64,000 nucleotides of DNA from NCBI RefSeq assembly GCF_020169335.1, contig NZ_JAIEZN010000002.1, forward strand, positions 310,001-374,000, read 5' to 3'. This DNA is from Devosia aquimaris (GTDB lineage: Bacteria; Pseudomonadota; Alphaproteobacteria; Rhizobiales; Devosiaceae). The notes under the pieces were generated by a model. The model was not told the DNA's origin, made no database searches, and saw only the letters and a list, made by a program, of their open reading frames with translations. Of the stretch, positions 27,606 through 36,939 are shown one piece after another. The first letter of the stretch is position 1. Every line of letters starts with the position of its first letter. The position numbers were made by a program, and so were the translations under genes.

Positions 27606-27727
27606 TTCTTCATCCTCCTGCATCAAGGCATCATCACAATAGGGGCAGCAGCGTCCAAATTAAGACCGCTGCAACGGCTTTGCGTCATCCTGACCATCCC
27701 GCTGCCAGCACGCCAATCACGCTCCTG

Positions 27728-29044
27728 ATGATCACTGTTTCCCGCCGCCGGGGGCGACCCGCTGCAAATCGGCCCGGCGCCGCGCATCTGCGCGGCGTGA
27801 TCGCCGCCCTGGTCGTGGTCCTGGCAGCCAGTCTTTTCTCCCAGCCGGCGCAATCGGGCGACCTGCTGATCATGCACCGCTGGTACACCCCGGCCGAGCT
27901 TGCCGCCCTCAATATCCTGCGCGAAAAAGTCGAGAGCCGCGGCGACCGCTGGATCCCGCTGGCCATCAACGCCAGGGGCAAGCCGGCCAAGACCGTGATC
28001 GACCTGATCGCCGATGGCATCTACCCCAACGCGTTCCACGAAATGCATCCCGGCATCTACCGGCCGCTGGCCGAGACGGGCAAATTGCTCAGCCTGCAAG
28101 ACCAGTTCGCCGACAGCGGCCTGCTGGCGCAGCTGCCCGACCTGGTGCGCGACGCCATTACGGTGGACGCGGACGTCGTCAAGATCCCGGCCGCCCTTCA
28201 TGCCGATGCCACCATCTACTACAACAAGGACGTGGCCCGCGCGGCCGGTGTCGATCCGCAATCCTGGACCAGCCTGGAGGCCATGTGGGCCGATTTCCCG
28301 GCCGTCCGCGACGCCGGCTACCTGCCGCTCGCCATCGGCGAGCAGCCCTGGCAGGTCACCTATCTGGCCATGTCGCTGCTGGCCAGCCTGGGCGGCGCGG
28401 AGGTTTATGACGGCATTTTTGGAGCAACACCCGACCCCCAAGGACTGGACGACCCGGCCTTTGCCGAAATGCTTGTCTGGCTGCGCCGCTTCGAGCGCGA
28501 GGCCGACGACAGTGCCCCGGGTCGCGACTGGAACATCGCCACCGGCATGGTGATATCGGGCCAGGCGCTGATGCAGGTGCAGGGCGATGGCATGCGGGCC
28601 GAATGGCAGGCCGCCGGCAAGACCGAGGCCGACGACTATGGCTGCCTCTTCCTGCCCGGCGCCAAGGCCGTGCCGATGAGCGTCGAAGCCTGGGGCCTGG
28701 TGGGCGGGCTGTCAGCGGAGTCCGAAGCAACAGGCCGCGCCTTTGCCCAGGACGTGACCGCTGTCGACACACAGATCCGCTTCGCCAGGGCCATTGGCGC
28801 GGTTCCGGTACGCCGCGATGCCTGGATCGACCTTGATCCTTGCGCGCGCCAGGTGGCGACCGCCATCGACACAACCGGCCACGCCGTGCTCACGCCCCTG
28901 CTCACCACGCCGGCGCCCTGGATCGCGGCGATCCAGCGCGCACTCACCGACTATTGGGACACGCCCGAGATGTCGCCCCGGCACGTCATCGCGGCCCTGC
29001 ACGCCGCCGCGGCCCGGCCCCCGCTGCTGCCCGCCGCCCATTAG
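27728..29044 (+). CDS. Orphan sugar-type ABC transporter substrate-binding protein
   Basis: A 438-residue exported protein with an Arg-rich N-terminus, one hydrophobic signal segment ('VIAALVVVLAASLFSQPAQSG') and the family 1 solute-binding fold: 'PAALHADATIYYNKDVARAAGVDP' and 'GQALMQVQGDGMRAEW' resemble glucose/mannose-type binding proteins. No permease or ATPase lies nearby. The next gene is a membrane GGDEF-EAL protein, so it may supply the ligand-binding half of a sensing pair; this is inference. The ATG at 27728 puts the twin-Arg-like start close to the signal. Confidence 0.85.
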   Translation: MITVSRRRGRPAANRPGAAHLRGVIAALVVVLAASLFSQPAQSGDLLIMHRWYTPAELAALNILREKVESRGDRWIPLAINARGKPAKTVIDLIADGIYPNAFHEMHPGIYRPLAETGKLLSLQDQFADSGLLAQLPDLVRDAITVDADVVKIPAALHADATIYYNKDVARAAGVDPQSWTSLEAMWADFPAVRDAGYLPLAIGEQPWQVTYLAMSLLASLGGAEVYDGIFGATPDPQGLDDPAFAEMLVWLRRFEREADDSAPGRDWNIATGMVISGQALMQVQGDGMRAEWQAAGKTEADDYGCLFLPGAKAVPMSVEAWGLVGGLSAESEATGRAFAQDVTAVDTQIRFARAIGAVPVRRDAWIDLDPCARQVATAIDTTGHAVLTPLLTTPAPWIAAIQRALTDYWDTPEMSPRHVIAALHAAAARPPLLPAAH

Positions 29045-29182
29045 CACCGCATTTACTCTTATGGCGGAAGATGCTGCCGCTCCTCTGCGTTTTTCGCGCC
29101 GGAAACGCCGCATTAATCCCTTGGGGTCCCTTATAGCACGGCAACGTGGGGGTAGTGTGTGTTCAGCTCGGCCCGGAAGACA

Positions 29183-31465
29183 ATGCCGGCCCTCGACTAT
29201 GTATCGATCATGCGGTCGGTATATGGCGATCGCCACGCCATGCTCGCAGGGGCCATTGCCAGCGCCATTATCGGCGGCCTGAGCGCCTACAAGGCCCAAT
29301 CCCTGCCATTGATGCTGTGCGCCATCGCCTTCGTGGTGATCGGCACGGTCCGCTATTTCGACATGCGCAGCTTCTGGCGCGCCGGCGTCGGCAATGAAGA
29401 CGCTGCCGCAGCCGAGCACTGGGAAAACCGTGCAGTTGTCATCGGCGGCCTGCTGGCGGCGGTCTATGGCGTCTGGTGCTACATCGCCATGGCCGTGGAG
29501 CAGGATCCCTTTGCCGCCCTGTCGAGCGCCTCGATCTCCATCGCCGTGATGGTGGGGATCGTCGCCCGCAATTTCGGCCTCGACAGGCTGGTGACCATCC
29601 AGATGATCGCCGTCATCGTGCCACTGTCGCTGGGCTATGCCGCCTATGGCGACGTCTATCACCTGGTGCTGGCGGCGCTGCTGGGCATGATGCTGGTCAG
29701 CTTCCGCAAGCTGGCCGCCGATATCCGCTCCATCCTGCTCAGTGCTGTGCACGGCCGCGTCGAGGCCTCGCGCCTGGCCAGCGAACTGGACATGTCGATC
29801 AGCATTCTCGAGCATGGCCTGTGCATGCTTGACGAGCACGGCCGCATCGCCGTGATCAACAAGCGCGCTGTGCGCCTGTTTGGCCTGGTGGGCCTGGATG
29901 ACCTGGTCCATCAGAGCTTTGATGCGGTCATCGACCGGCTCAGCGCCGCTGCCCCGCTGTCGCGCGAAGCCATTGCCCAGCTCAGCCAGATGGTGGCCGG
30001 CAAATCCACCGGCAAGGTGCTGATGCACCTGCCGCCCGGCTATTACTATGAAATCACCGTAAGCACCCGCAATCAGCGCGTCGTGCTGCTGTTCGAAGAC
30101 ATCAGCGAACGCATCGCCTCGGAAGAACGCATCACCTATCTGGCCCGCCACGACACGCTGACCGGCCTGCCCAACCGCAGCCATTTCGGCGATCTGACCG
30201 AGGCCGACCTGGCGGCGCGCCAGGCCGAACCGGAACCCGCCCGCCGCGTCGCCCTGATGCTGGTCGACATTGACGACTTCAAGCATGTCAACGACAGCTT
30301 CGGCCACCTGGCCGGCGACACCCTGCTGGCCCAGGTGGCCCGCCGCCTGAGCGATTGCGCGCCAGCCGGCGCCGTGCTGGCTCGCCTGGGGGGCGATGAA
30401 TTCATCATCTATTGCCGCGACCTGGAGACCGACGCCCAGGCCGATGCACTCGCCCGCACCATTGTGGACAGCTTCAACCAGCCCTTCGTCTTTGACGGCG
30501 TGACGTTGCCGGTGACCGTCAGCGTTGGCCTGGTGACCAGCGCCTGCGACACCGATGCGCTTGATGACCTGATGACCAAGGCCGATCTGGCCCTCTATGC
30601 CGCCAAGGCCGACGGCAAGAGCCGGACGCAGATCTTCCATGGCCAGATGGACATCGACTACCACTATCGGCAGCGTCTCAAGACCGACCTGGCCCTCGCC
30701 GTGCGCCAGGGCCGGCTGACGCTGGCCTTCCAGCCGCTGGTCGACATCAACACCCGCAAGGTGGTCAGCTGCGAGGCGCTGGCACGCTGGGAACACCCCG
30801 AACTGGGTGCCATTCCCCCCATGGTCTTCATCCCGCTGGCCGAGGAAATGGGCCTGATCTCCGATATCACCGCCTGGGTGATCGAACAGGCCGCCGCACA
30901 ATGCGTGCTCTGGCCCGGCGAGATCAGCGTGGCCGTCAATGTCTCGGCCCGCGATTTCCGCGGCGCCGACCTCGAGGCGCTGGTGCTCGACGCGCTCGAC
31001 CGCAGCGGCCTGGCACCCTCGCGCTTCGAGATCGAGGTGACCGAAACCGCCGTGATCGAACAGCGCGAGATTGCCCAGCGCGTGCTGCAGCGCCTGGCCG
31101 ACCAGGGCATCGCCATTGCCCTGGATGATTTCGGCACCGGCTATTCCTCGCTGAGCTACCTCAACGCCCTGCCCTTCACCAAGCTCAAGATCGACCGCTC
31201 CTTTGTGGCCGATATCACCACCAATCCGCGCGCCCTGCGGCTGTTGGCCAATGTGGCGCGGCTGGGTCGCGACCTCGACCTGATCGTGATTGCCGAAGGT
31301 GTCGAGACCGAAGAACAGCTCAATGTCATCCAGGGCCATACCCAGGTGCAGCAGGTGCAAGGCTATTTCTTCAGCCGCCCGTTGCCGCAGCGCGACATCG
31401 GCGAGCTGATTGGCCGGCTCAACACGGCACCGCGCCGCATCGGCGCAAAACGCCGACACGGTTAA
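29183..31465 (+). CDS. Membrane-anchored GGDEF-EAL protein (cyclic-di-GMP turnover)
   Basis: A 760-residue protein: about six membrane helices (residues ~20-170), a PAS-like linker (~200-310), a GGDEF domain (~325-490) and an EAL domain (~500-745). 'RLGGDEF' and 'CEALARWEH' with 'DDFGTGYSSL' are intact, so both cyclase and phosphodiesterase activities are possible. No RxxD inhibitory site lies five residues before GGDEF. Start ATG 29183 follows GGAAG; a GTG at 29159 would add eight residues. It follows an orphan binding protein and precedes a FeeM-like synthase. Confidence 0.9.
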   Translation: MPALDYVSIMRSVYGDRHAMLAGAIASAIIGGLSAYKAQSLPLMLCAIAFVVIGTVRYFDMRSFWRAGVGNEDAAAAEHWENRAVVIGGLLAAVYGVWCYIAMAVEQDPFAALSSASISIAVMVGIVARNFGLDRLVTIQMIAVIVPLSLGYAAYGDVYHLVLAALLGMMLVSFRKLAADIRSILLSAVHGRVEASRLASELDMSISILEHGLCMLDEHGRIAVINKRAVRLFGLVGLDDLVHQSFDAVIDRLSAAAPLSREAIAQLSQMVAGKSTGKVLMHLPPGYYYEITVSTRNQRVVLLFEDISERIASEERITYLARHDTLTGLPNRSHFGDLTEADLAARQAEPEPARRVALMLVDIDDFKHVNDSFGHLAGDTLLAQVARRLSDCAPAGAVLARLGGDEFIIYCRDLETDAQADALARTIVDSFNQPFVFDGVTLPVTVSVGLVTSACDTDALDDLMTKADLALYAAKADGKSRTQIFHGQMDIDYHYRQRLKTDLALAVRQGRLTLAFQPLVDINTRKVVSCEALARWEHPELGAIPPMVFIPLAEEMGLISDITAWVIEQAAAQCVLWPGEISVAVNVSARDFRGADLEALVLDALDRSGLAPSRFEIEVTETAVIEQREIAQRVLQRLADQGIAIALDDFGTGYSSLSYLNALPFTKLKIDRSFVADITTNPRALRLLANVARLGRDLDLIVIAEGVETEEQLNVIQGHTQVQQVQGYFFSRPLPQRDIGELIGRLNTAPRRIGAKRRHG

Positions 31466-31601
31466 TGTCAATTAACTATCTGGAAAACAACGGGAAAGCC
31501 GGCTGGAACCCGGCTAGATTCCACGCTCATACTTAACAAAACTCTGCCGCTATGGCTAACAAGAGATTAATGTCGCGCCACTGCATGAGGCGCGTAACAG
31601 T

Positions 31602-32354
31602 ATGACCACCGTGAGTTCGGCACCCGCCGGCACTTCCCAGTTCGCCCTGACCCTGATCGACCTTCTTGACCGTGTGCAATACCGGCGCGTCACGCCCAGC
31701 GTGCAGCTAGATCCGGTCTATCGCCTGCGCTACGAAGCCTATCGGCGTGAGGACTTCATCCCCGTCAACTCCCAGCGCATCACCCGGGACGCCTATGACG
31801 ATGCCGCCAATTGCTATTGCTTCGGCGTCTATATCGACGACCGCCTGGTCAGTTCGATCCGCCTGCATATCGCCACCAAGGACGACCCCACCTCGCCCAG
31901 CCGGGCCATCTGGCCCGATGTACTGGGTGACATCATCGACAAGGGCGGCAGCTATATCGACCCCAGCCGCTTCACCGCCGACCACGAGGCCTCGCTGGCC
32001 TTTCCGGCCCTGCCCTATCTGACGCTGCGCATGGCGGTGATGGCCTGCGAACACTTCAAGGCCACCTATTGCATCTCCTCGGTGCGGCCCGAGCACGCGC
32101 CCTTCTACAAGCGCGTCTTCGGCTCCACCCAGCTGGCCGGCGAAGGCTATTGGGGCGAACTGACCTTTCCGGTGTGCCTCTATGCCTCATACATTCCGGT
32201 GATGTATCCGCGGGTGATTGCCCGCTATCCCTTCTTTGATTCCACGCCCGAGGAACGCGCCATCCTGTTCGGACCGGCGGGTGAGGCCATCTCGGCCATC
32301 AACCCCACTGCGCGCCAGGCCCAGCGCCTGCGCCAGCTGGAAACCCAGGCCTGA
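31602..32354 (+). CDS. FeeM/autoinducer-synthase-like acyltransferase
   Basis: A 250-residue protein of the N-acyl amino acid synthase (FeeM) / acyl-homoserine-lactone synthase superfamily, a GNAT variant that joins an acyl chain from ACP to an amino acid or similar amine. 'VYRLRYEAYRREDFIP' near residue 42 is the conserved N-terminal Arg-Tyr-x-x-Tyr/F block; 'GVYIDDRLVSSIRLHIATKDD' and 'YIDPSRFTADHEA' complete the core. It is not a LuxI: the protein is longer at the C-terminus and no luxR neighbour is present. The product is unknown. Confidence 0.8.
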   Translation: MTTVSSAPAGTSQFALTLIDLLDRVQYRRVTPSVQLDPVYRLRYEAYRREDFIPVNSQRITRDAYDDAANCYCFGVYIDDRLVSSIRLHIATKDDPTSPSRAIWPDVLGDIIDKGGSYIDPSRFTADHEASLAFPALPYLTLRMAVMACEHFKATYCISSVRPEHAPFYKRVFGSTQLAGEGYWGELTFPVCLYASYIPVMYPRVIARYPFFDSTPEERAILFGPAGEAISAINPTARQAQRLRQLETQA

Positions 32355-32425
32355 CCCACGCCGGCACGGCCACGCGCAAACGCCGGCCAATCGGCAGCGT
32401 CAAGAACCTGTTCTGTGAGTGGGAA

Positions 32426-32501
32426 TGGTGCCGCATAGGTGACTCGAACACCTGACCCCATCATTACGAATGATGTGCTCTACCAACTGAGCTAATGCGG
32501 C
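32426..32501 (-). tRNA. tRNA-Thr (anticodon CGT)
   Basis: On the minus strand the cloverleaf folds cleanly: 7-bp acceptor GCCGCAT/ATGCGGC, 4-bp D stem, 5-bp anticodon stem CATCA/TGATG with loop TTCGTAA (anticodon CGT, reads ACG), a 5-base variable loop and a T arm with TTCGAGT. The discriminator is A and the 3' CCA is encoded (32428-32426). Confidence 0.97.
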
Positions 32502-32514
32502 AACGCGTGGCCTT

Positions 32515-33888
32515 TTACGTCGGGTTTTGGGCCGGTGCAAGAGGCAACGATGCGGGGACGGGCAATTGTGCCGTTGCCGCGCCCTCGGCGCGTGCCGTGG
32601 ATGCCGATTGCACCATGGGCACTTTCCACTCGAAGGCATCGAGCCGCCCGGTCACCGGCGAGAGCGGCTCCCATTCGTCGCTCACCATGCCATCGGCCGT
32701 CCAGGCCGGATCGCGCGGCGCCCGCACGGCACGGGCCAGCCATTCGCGCGCCTTGCCCTGGTCGCCATGTTCGCCTTCTTCGATCTCGGCCATCAGGCTG
32801 GCGACGCCTTGGGTGGCATCGGGACCAGAAAAGGGCGCCAGCGCCTGACGTGCCAGTGGCCAGTCATAGGCATCGATGGCCGCCCGGGCCAGCGCCATGC
32901 CGGCGGCACGATGCGGGGGCGGCGTCTCGATGATCTCGCCCAGGCGCTTGAGCCGGTCGACCGCCGAAGCGCCCGGCTGGGCATGGGCATAAAGCGCGGC
33001 CACATCGGGATGGCCGGTGGCCCGCCAGATGCGGCGCAGCAGGCTCATGGCCTTGCGCGTGTCGCCCCGATTGATGTGGATGCGCGCGGCAATCAGCGCC
33101 GCCGGCACGAAATCGGGCAGCAGCTTGAGCGCGGTCAACGCATGGTCGAGCCCGGCCAGGGGATCGCTGGTTTCCGCTTCGCGCGCCCGCGCCGTCTCGA
33201 TCACCGCCTGGCGGCGCCGCTTGGCCGCCCTGGCCTCGCGCGACTGGGCCGGCTCGACATTGACCATGGCCACGGCCTGCGCCCATTGCCCCCGGCGCGT
33301 CAGATCCCCGAACACCGCTTCCGCCGCCCAGGCGCTACCCGGCGCCAGCGCCAGCGCCTTGCGGGCAAAGGTCAGGGCTGCTTCGGGCCGCTGCTGCGTC
33401 CGCGCCTGGTCATAGAGCCCGGTGAGCGCCGCCAGCGCTGTCTTGTCGCTGGCGATCAGCGCCCGATAGTGCTCGCGCGCTGCCGGCATGTCGCCCAGCG
33501 CCAGATCGGCCCGCGCCTCCAGCAGCCGGGCCGCGGCATTGTCGGGCAGCCGCGCCTGCGCTTCGCGCGCCAGCACCCGCGCCCGGGCGGCGTCGCCGGC
33601 CTGCAGCGCCACCACCGCATCGCCCAGCGCTTCCACACCCTGTTCGCGCCGCCGCTCCTGGCTGCGCCGGGCCAGCGCCTTGGGCGCGGAAATGATGCGC
33701 CGCACCACCGCCCAGACCAGAATGACCACCAGCGCCACGCAGATGAAGATGAACACCGCCGTGCCCAGGCGCGGCTGCATGCGATAATTGGCAACTTCCA
33801 GCGTCAGCGTGCCCGGCAGCGAAATCATCCACGCTGCCAGCGCGGCGATGACCAGGCTGCCCACAATCCAGGAGGCAAGACGGATCAT
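32515..33888 (-). CDS. HemY-like TPR membrane protein
   Basis: A 457-residue protein. Two N-terminal membrane helices ('WIVGSLVIAALAAWMISL' and 'TAVFIFICVALVVILVWAVV') are followed by tetratricopeptide-type helical repeats (residues ~90-400) and a Pro/Ala-rich tail. This is the HemY N-domain family found in hem clusters of proteobacteria. Despite the name it is not the protoporphyrinogen oxidase HemY of Gram-positives; its role may be as a scaffold for haem synthesis. It overlaps the mitofilin gene by ATGA. Confidence 0.9.
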   Translation of the reverse strand: MIRLASWIVGSLVIAALAAWMISLPGTLTLEVANYRMQPRLGTAVFIFICVALVVILVWAVVRRIISAPKALARRSQERRREQGVEALGDAVVALQAGDAARARVLAREAQARLPDNAAARLLEARADLALGDMPAAREHYRALIASDKTALAALTGLYDQARTQQRPEAALTFARKALALAPGSAWAAEAVFGDLTRRGQWAQAVAMVNVEPAQSREARAAKRRRQAVIETARAREAETSDPLAGLDHALTALKLLPDFVPAALIAARIHINRGDTRKAMSLLRRIWRATGHPDVAALYAHAQPGASAVDRLKRLGEIIETPPPHRAAGMALARAAIDAYDWPLARQALAPFSGPDATQGVASLMAEIEEGEHGDQGKAREWLARAVRAPRDPAWTADGMVSDEWEPLSPVTGRLDAFEWKVPMVQSASTARAEGAATAQLPVPASLPLAPAQNPT

Positions 33889-35186
33889 GGCTGCACCTCA
33901 CCGGCCAGCGCCTGGCTGCGCAGGGTGGACAGGAAATCCTGCGCCGCAGCCTGGTCGGCCACCAGGCCCGGGACCTCGCCTGCCGCCGTGCGCATACTGG
34001 CCGGCAGGCTCTCGATCAGCGACTTGGCGGCGGAAAAATCGCGACGGTCCACGGCGGCCTTGGCCCGCGACAGCAGGGCATCGGGCGAATCGCCCTCGAT
34101 CTCGCCACTTGGCTGCAGCGCGATGACGCCGGCGAACCAGTCGAGCGCCCCCGCCTGCCAGCCGGCATCTGGATCGGCCGGGCGACCCGCCAGCATGGCC
34201 GGGATCACATCGGCAAACCGGCGCGCAATCACGTCGGGACGCGGCAGACCTGTAGCGGCCGCATTGGCAATCACTGTGGGGACCGCGGCATCCGGCAGGC
34301 CGGCGCGCAGCGCGGCCAGTTCCGTCTCATAGGGCCGGCCGCTTTCAAATGCGGTTTCAAGACCCGACAGGATCAGCGGCAATTGCAGCACGGCGCCGAT
34401 GTCGCTGGGCTGCTGGGCCAGGGCATCGCTTGTCGCCGACACCGTGCCTTCGAGCGTCTTGAGGCTGGCTTCGCTGCTGCCAACGCGGGCGGCCACTTCG
34501 TCCAACCGGTTGCCCAGGCCCGCCAGTTCGACGCGCAGGCTTTCGAGCGCGGCACTGTCGCCGGCGCCTGCCGGCGCCGTGGCCAGGTCGTCAATGCGGG
34601 CATTGAGCGCGGCAATGCTCTCTTCGATGCCGCTGACATCGGGCCCGGCATTCGCACCCTCTGCGGGCGGCGTGGCCGCTGCGGATTCGAGGGCCGCGAT
34701 GCGCTGGCTGGCGCGCGCCAGTTCGGACTGCGTCGTCTGCGTCACGGTTTCGAGCTCGGGCACGGCCTGGCTGAGCGCGGCGATCTGCGGATCAGCAACC
34801 GGCGCCGTCTGTGGCGGCACCGGCCACAGCCCCGCGACAGCCAGCCCATAGGCGCCACCCAGGCCCAGAACACCACCGACAATGGCGGCCCCGACCAACC
34901 CGCCAGGACCGGCGCCCTTTGGCTGCGGCGGCGCGCCCGCAGGCTTGCTGGCGCTGCTGCTGGCCGCAGGGGATGCGCTGGCGGCCGGCTTGTCATCGGC
35001 CTTGCCGGCGGGCGGCACGCCTGGCTTGGGCGACGCAGCCGTGCCGGACGGCGGAACGGTGGACGACTTGGAGTCTGCAGCGCCGGCTGTCGCACTCGGC
35101 CGGGCCTTGAGGTCGAGGACGGGCGGCTTGACCGCGCCCGAACCGCTCTCGCCTGCCTTGGGATCCTTGCCAGTGCTATCCGCCAT
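33885..35186 (-). CDS. Mitofilin-like (COG4223) inner-membrane protein
   Basis: A 433-residue protein with a long Pro/Ala/Ser-rich cytoplasmic tail (residues 1-95), one membrane helix ('LVGAAIVGGVLGLGGAYGLAVAGL'), a coiled-coil segment ('PELETVTQTTQSELARASQRIAALES' region, to about residue 260) and a C-terminal helical domain. This is the alphaproteobacterial relative of mitochondrial Mic60, thought to organise inner-membrane structure and typically encoded between hemD and hemY. That genomic position is exactly seen here. Confidence 0.9.
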   Translation of the reverse strand: MADSTGKDPKAGESGSGAVKPPVLDLKARPSATAGAADSKSSTVPPSGTAASPKPGVPPAGKADDKPAASASPAASSSASKPAGAPPQPKGAGPGGLVGAAIVGGVLGLGGAYGLAVAGLWPVPPQTAPVADPQIAALSQAVPELETVTQTTQSELARASQRIAALESAAATPPAEGANAGPDVSGIEESIAALNARIDDLATAPAGAGDSAALESLRVELAGLGNRLDEVAARVGSSEASLKTLEGTVSATSDALAQQPSDIGAVLQLPLILSGLETAFESGRPYETELAALRAGLPDAAVPTVIANAAATGLPRPDVIARRFADVIPAMLAGRPADPDAGWQAGALDWFAGVIALQPSGEIEGDSPDALLSRAKAAVDRRDFSAAKSLIESLPASMRTAAGEVPGLVADQAAAQDFLSTLRSQALAGEVQP

Positions 35187-35214
35187 TGCGCCTATCCTTG
35201 TTGTTGTTCGTTGA

Positions 35215-35943
35215 CTATGACCGAGTCTGGTCCCTGGAAAAACCCAGCGCCAGGCTCATCATCGCCTCTTCGTCTGGCCGATCGGCCAGGCTGATGCGGC
35301 TGAAATGCGCCGCCAGCAGCGGCTCGGCCACCGCTTCGCTCATGCACAGCATGGCCAGACCTTGCCGGCTGTGCCGATCGAGCCCAGCGGCGAGCTGCGC
35401 GAAAATCTCCGCCGTACGCCGCGAATAGACCAGAACCGCCGAGATCCCGCCATTGCCCAGATCGGCCAGCACCGCTGCAGGCAATGCATCCACCGCCACC
35501 ATGTCATAGATCTTGGCTGTGACCACCATGACGCCGAGCGGCGCCAGCGCATGGGCCAGGTCGGCACTCTGGTGCTTGCCCGCCGGATAGAACAGCGGCC
35601 CGCCAAGGCCCGAGAGCTCAATGGCATTGACCAGATCGCCGAGGGCGCCCGCCGCGCTGCTGACACGAACAAAGCCTGCTGCTTCTGCATCGCGCGCCGT
35701 GCGATCGCCCACCGCCAGCACCGGCAGATGGGCATAGGTCGCCACCACACCCCGATCGACCAGGCTCCGCACCGCATTGGCGCTGGTCAACACCATGGCC
35801 CGGAAACCATCCGCCGGCGGCAGCGAGCAATCCAGCGTCTGCCGCTGCATCAGCGGCGCCACGCTGGCGGCAATGCCCAGCGCCTCGAGGCGCGCCGCGC
35901 TCGATTGCCCATCCGGCTCGGGGCGGGTGACCAGCATGCGCAT
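35215..35943 (-). CDS. hemD: Uroporphyrinogen-III synthase
   Basis: A 242-residue enzyme that cyclises hydroxymethylbilane with inversion of ring D. The sequence is divergent, as usual for HemD, but shows 'LVTRPEPDGQSSAARLEALG' at the start, 'VLTSANAVRSLVDRG' near residue 60 and 'SAVLVYSRRTAEIFA' in the second domain. Start ATG 35943 overlaps the hemC stop (TGATG), so hemC-hemD are coupled. Confidence 0.9.
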   Translation of the reverse strand: MRMLVTRPEPDGQSSAARLEALGIAASVAPLMQRQTLDCSLPPADGFRAMVLTSANAVRSLVDRGVVATYAHLPVLAVGDRTARDAEAAGFVRVSSAAGALGDLVNAIELSGLGGPLFYPAGKHQSADLAHALAPLGVMVVTAKIYDMVAVDALPAAVLADLGNGGISAVLVYSRRTAEIFAQLAAGLDRHSRQGLAMLCMSEAVAEPLLAAHFSRISLADRPDEEAMMSLALGFSRDQTRS

Positions 35944-36884
35944 CAGCTGCGCGCCCACTGCGCCAGCCACTCGGTGCCGGCCTGGGCAATGAGGTCCTCG
36001 CCCACCTTGCGCCCTACTGCCAGCGGATCGCTGCCACTGGCCTGGCTTTCGAAAGCGGTCTGGCCATCCAGACTGAGGATCTGCCCCTTGAGCGTCAGGC
36101 CCCCAGCTTCGAGCCGGCTCAGCGCCCCCACAGGGGTGCGGCAGGACCCATCGAGCACCGCCAGCATGGCGCGCTCGGCCGTTATCGTGGTGTGCGTCGG
36201 CGCGTGATCGAGCGCAGCGACCAGCCCGGCCATGCGCGCGTCGTCGCCGCGCACGGCCAGCCCGATGGCGCCCTGCGCCGGGGCCGGCAGGAAGATTTCG
36301 GGATCAAGAAGGGCGGTCGCACGATGGCCCTCGCCCAGCCGGTTGAGCCCCGCCGCCGCCAGCATGGTGCCGTCGGCCACATCATCGAGCAGCTTTTGCA
36401 GCCGCGTGCCGACATTGCCGCGGAAGGGCACGATCTCGAGGTCCGGCCGCTGCCGCAGCACCTGCGCCGCGCGGCGGATCGAGGACGTGCCGAAGCGCCC
36501 GCGCTCGGGCAATTGATCAAGGCTCGCCGCCTTGACCGAAATGAAGGCGTCGCGCACATCCTCGCGCTCAAGAAAGGCCACCAGCGCCAGCCCGTCGGGC
36601 AGGCCCGTGGCCACATCCTTGCTCGAATGCACGCCGATATCGACCCGGCCACTCAGCATGGCCTCATCGATTTCCTTGGTAAACAGACCCTTGCCGCCAA
36701 TATCACTCAGGCTGACATTGCCGGCCTGGCTGCGGTCGCCACCGGTGGAAATCACCTCGATGGCGATATCATCTTCGCTCACCCCATGCGCCTGCGCCAA
36801 CAGGCGCCGCACCAGCCGGGCCTGGGCCAGGGCGAGCGGGCTGCCACGGGTGCCGATGCGAGCAAAAGTCTGGGGCGATTGCAT
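35943..36884 (-). CDS. hemC: Hydroxymethylbilane synthase (porphobilinogen deaminase)
   Basis: A 313-residue enzyme that joins four porphobilinogens. 'RIGTRGSPLALAQA' at residues 9-22, 'GKGLFTKEID', 'VHSSKDVATGLPDGL' (the usual Pro after DV is Ala here) and the dipyrromethane-cofactor Cys in 'DGSCRTPVGA' (about residue 246) identify it. It is first in the minus-strand hemC-hemD-mitofilin-hemY operon and divergent from tsaD, 55 bases away. Confidence 0.97.
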   Translation of the reverse strand: MQSPQTFARIGTRGSPLALAQARLVRRLLAQAHGVSEDDIAIEVISTGGDRSQAGNVSLSDIGGKGLFTKEIDEAMLSGRVDIGVHSSKDVATGLPDGLALVAFLEREDVRDAFISVKAASLDQLPERGRFGTSSIRRAAQVLRQRPDLEIVPFRGNVGTRLQKLLDDVADGTMLAAAGLNRLGEGHRATALLDPEIFLPAPAQGAIGLAVRGDDARMAGLVAALDHAPTHTTITAERAMLAVLDGSCRTPVGALSRLEAGGLTLKGQILSLDGQTAFESQASGSDPLAVGRKVGEDLIAQAGTEWLAQWARS

Positions 36885-36939
36885 TGTAATTTCGTCCTAT
36901 AGTAGGCAGAGACACCCTTGAGGGAGTAACCAGTTCATC

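Noticed and set aside
28712..31471. Very long antisense frame (919 codons) opposite the binding protein and GGDEF-EAL genes
   Set aside because: The frame is a GC-driven shadow: its composition (His-, Gln- and Gly-rich) has no family features, and the plus strand carries clear domains.
31462..31476. CtrA-like TTAA-N6-TTAAC after the GGDEF-EAL gene
   Set aside because: The spacing is six bases, whereas the CtrA site as I recall it (TTAA-N7-TTAAC) needs seven; a single near-match is not enough.
31602..32354. LuxI-type homoserine lactone synthase
   Set aside because: The pattern fits the wider FeeM-like group better, and no luxR gene is present.
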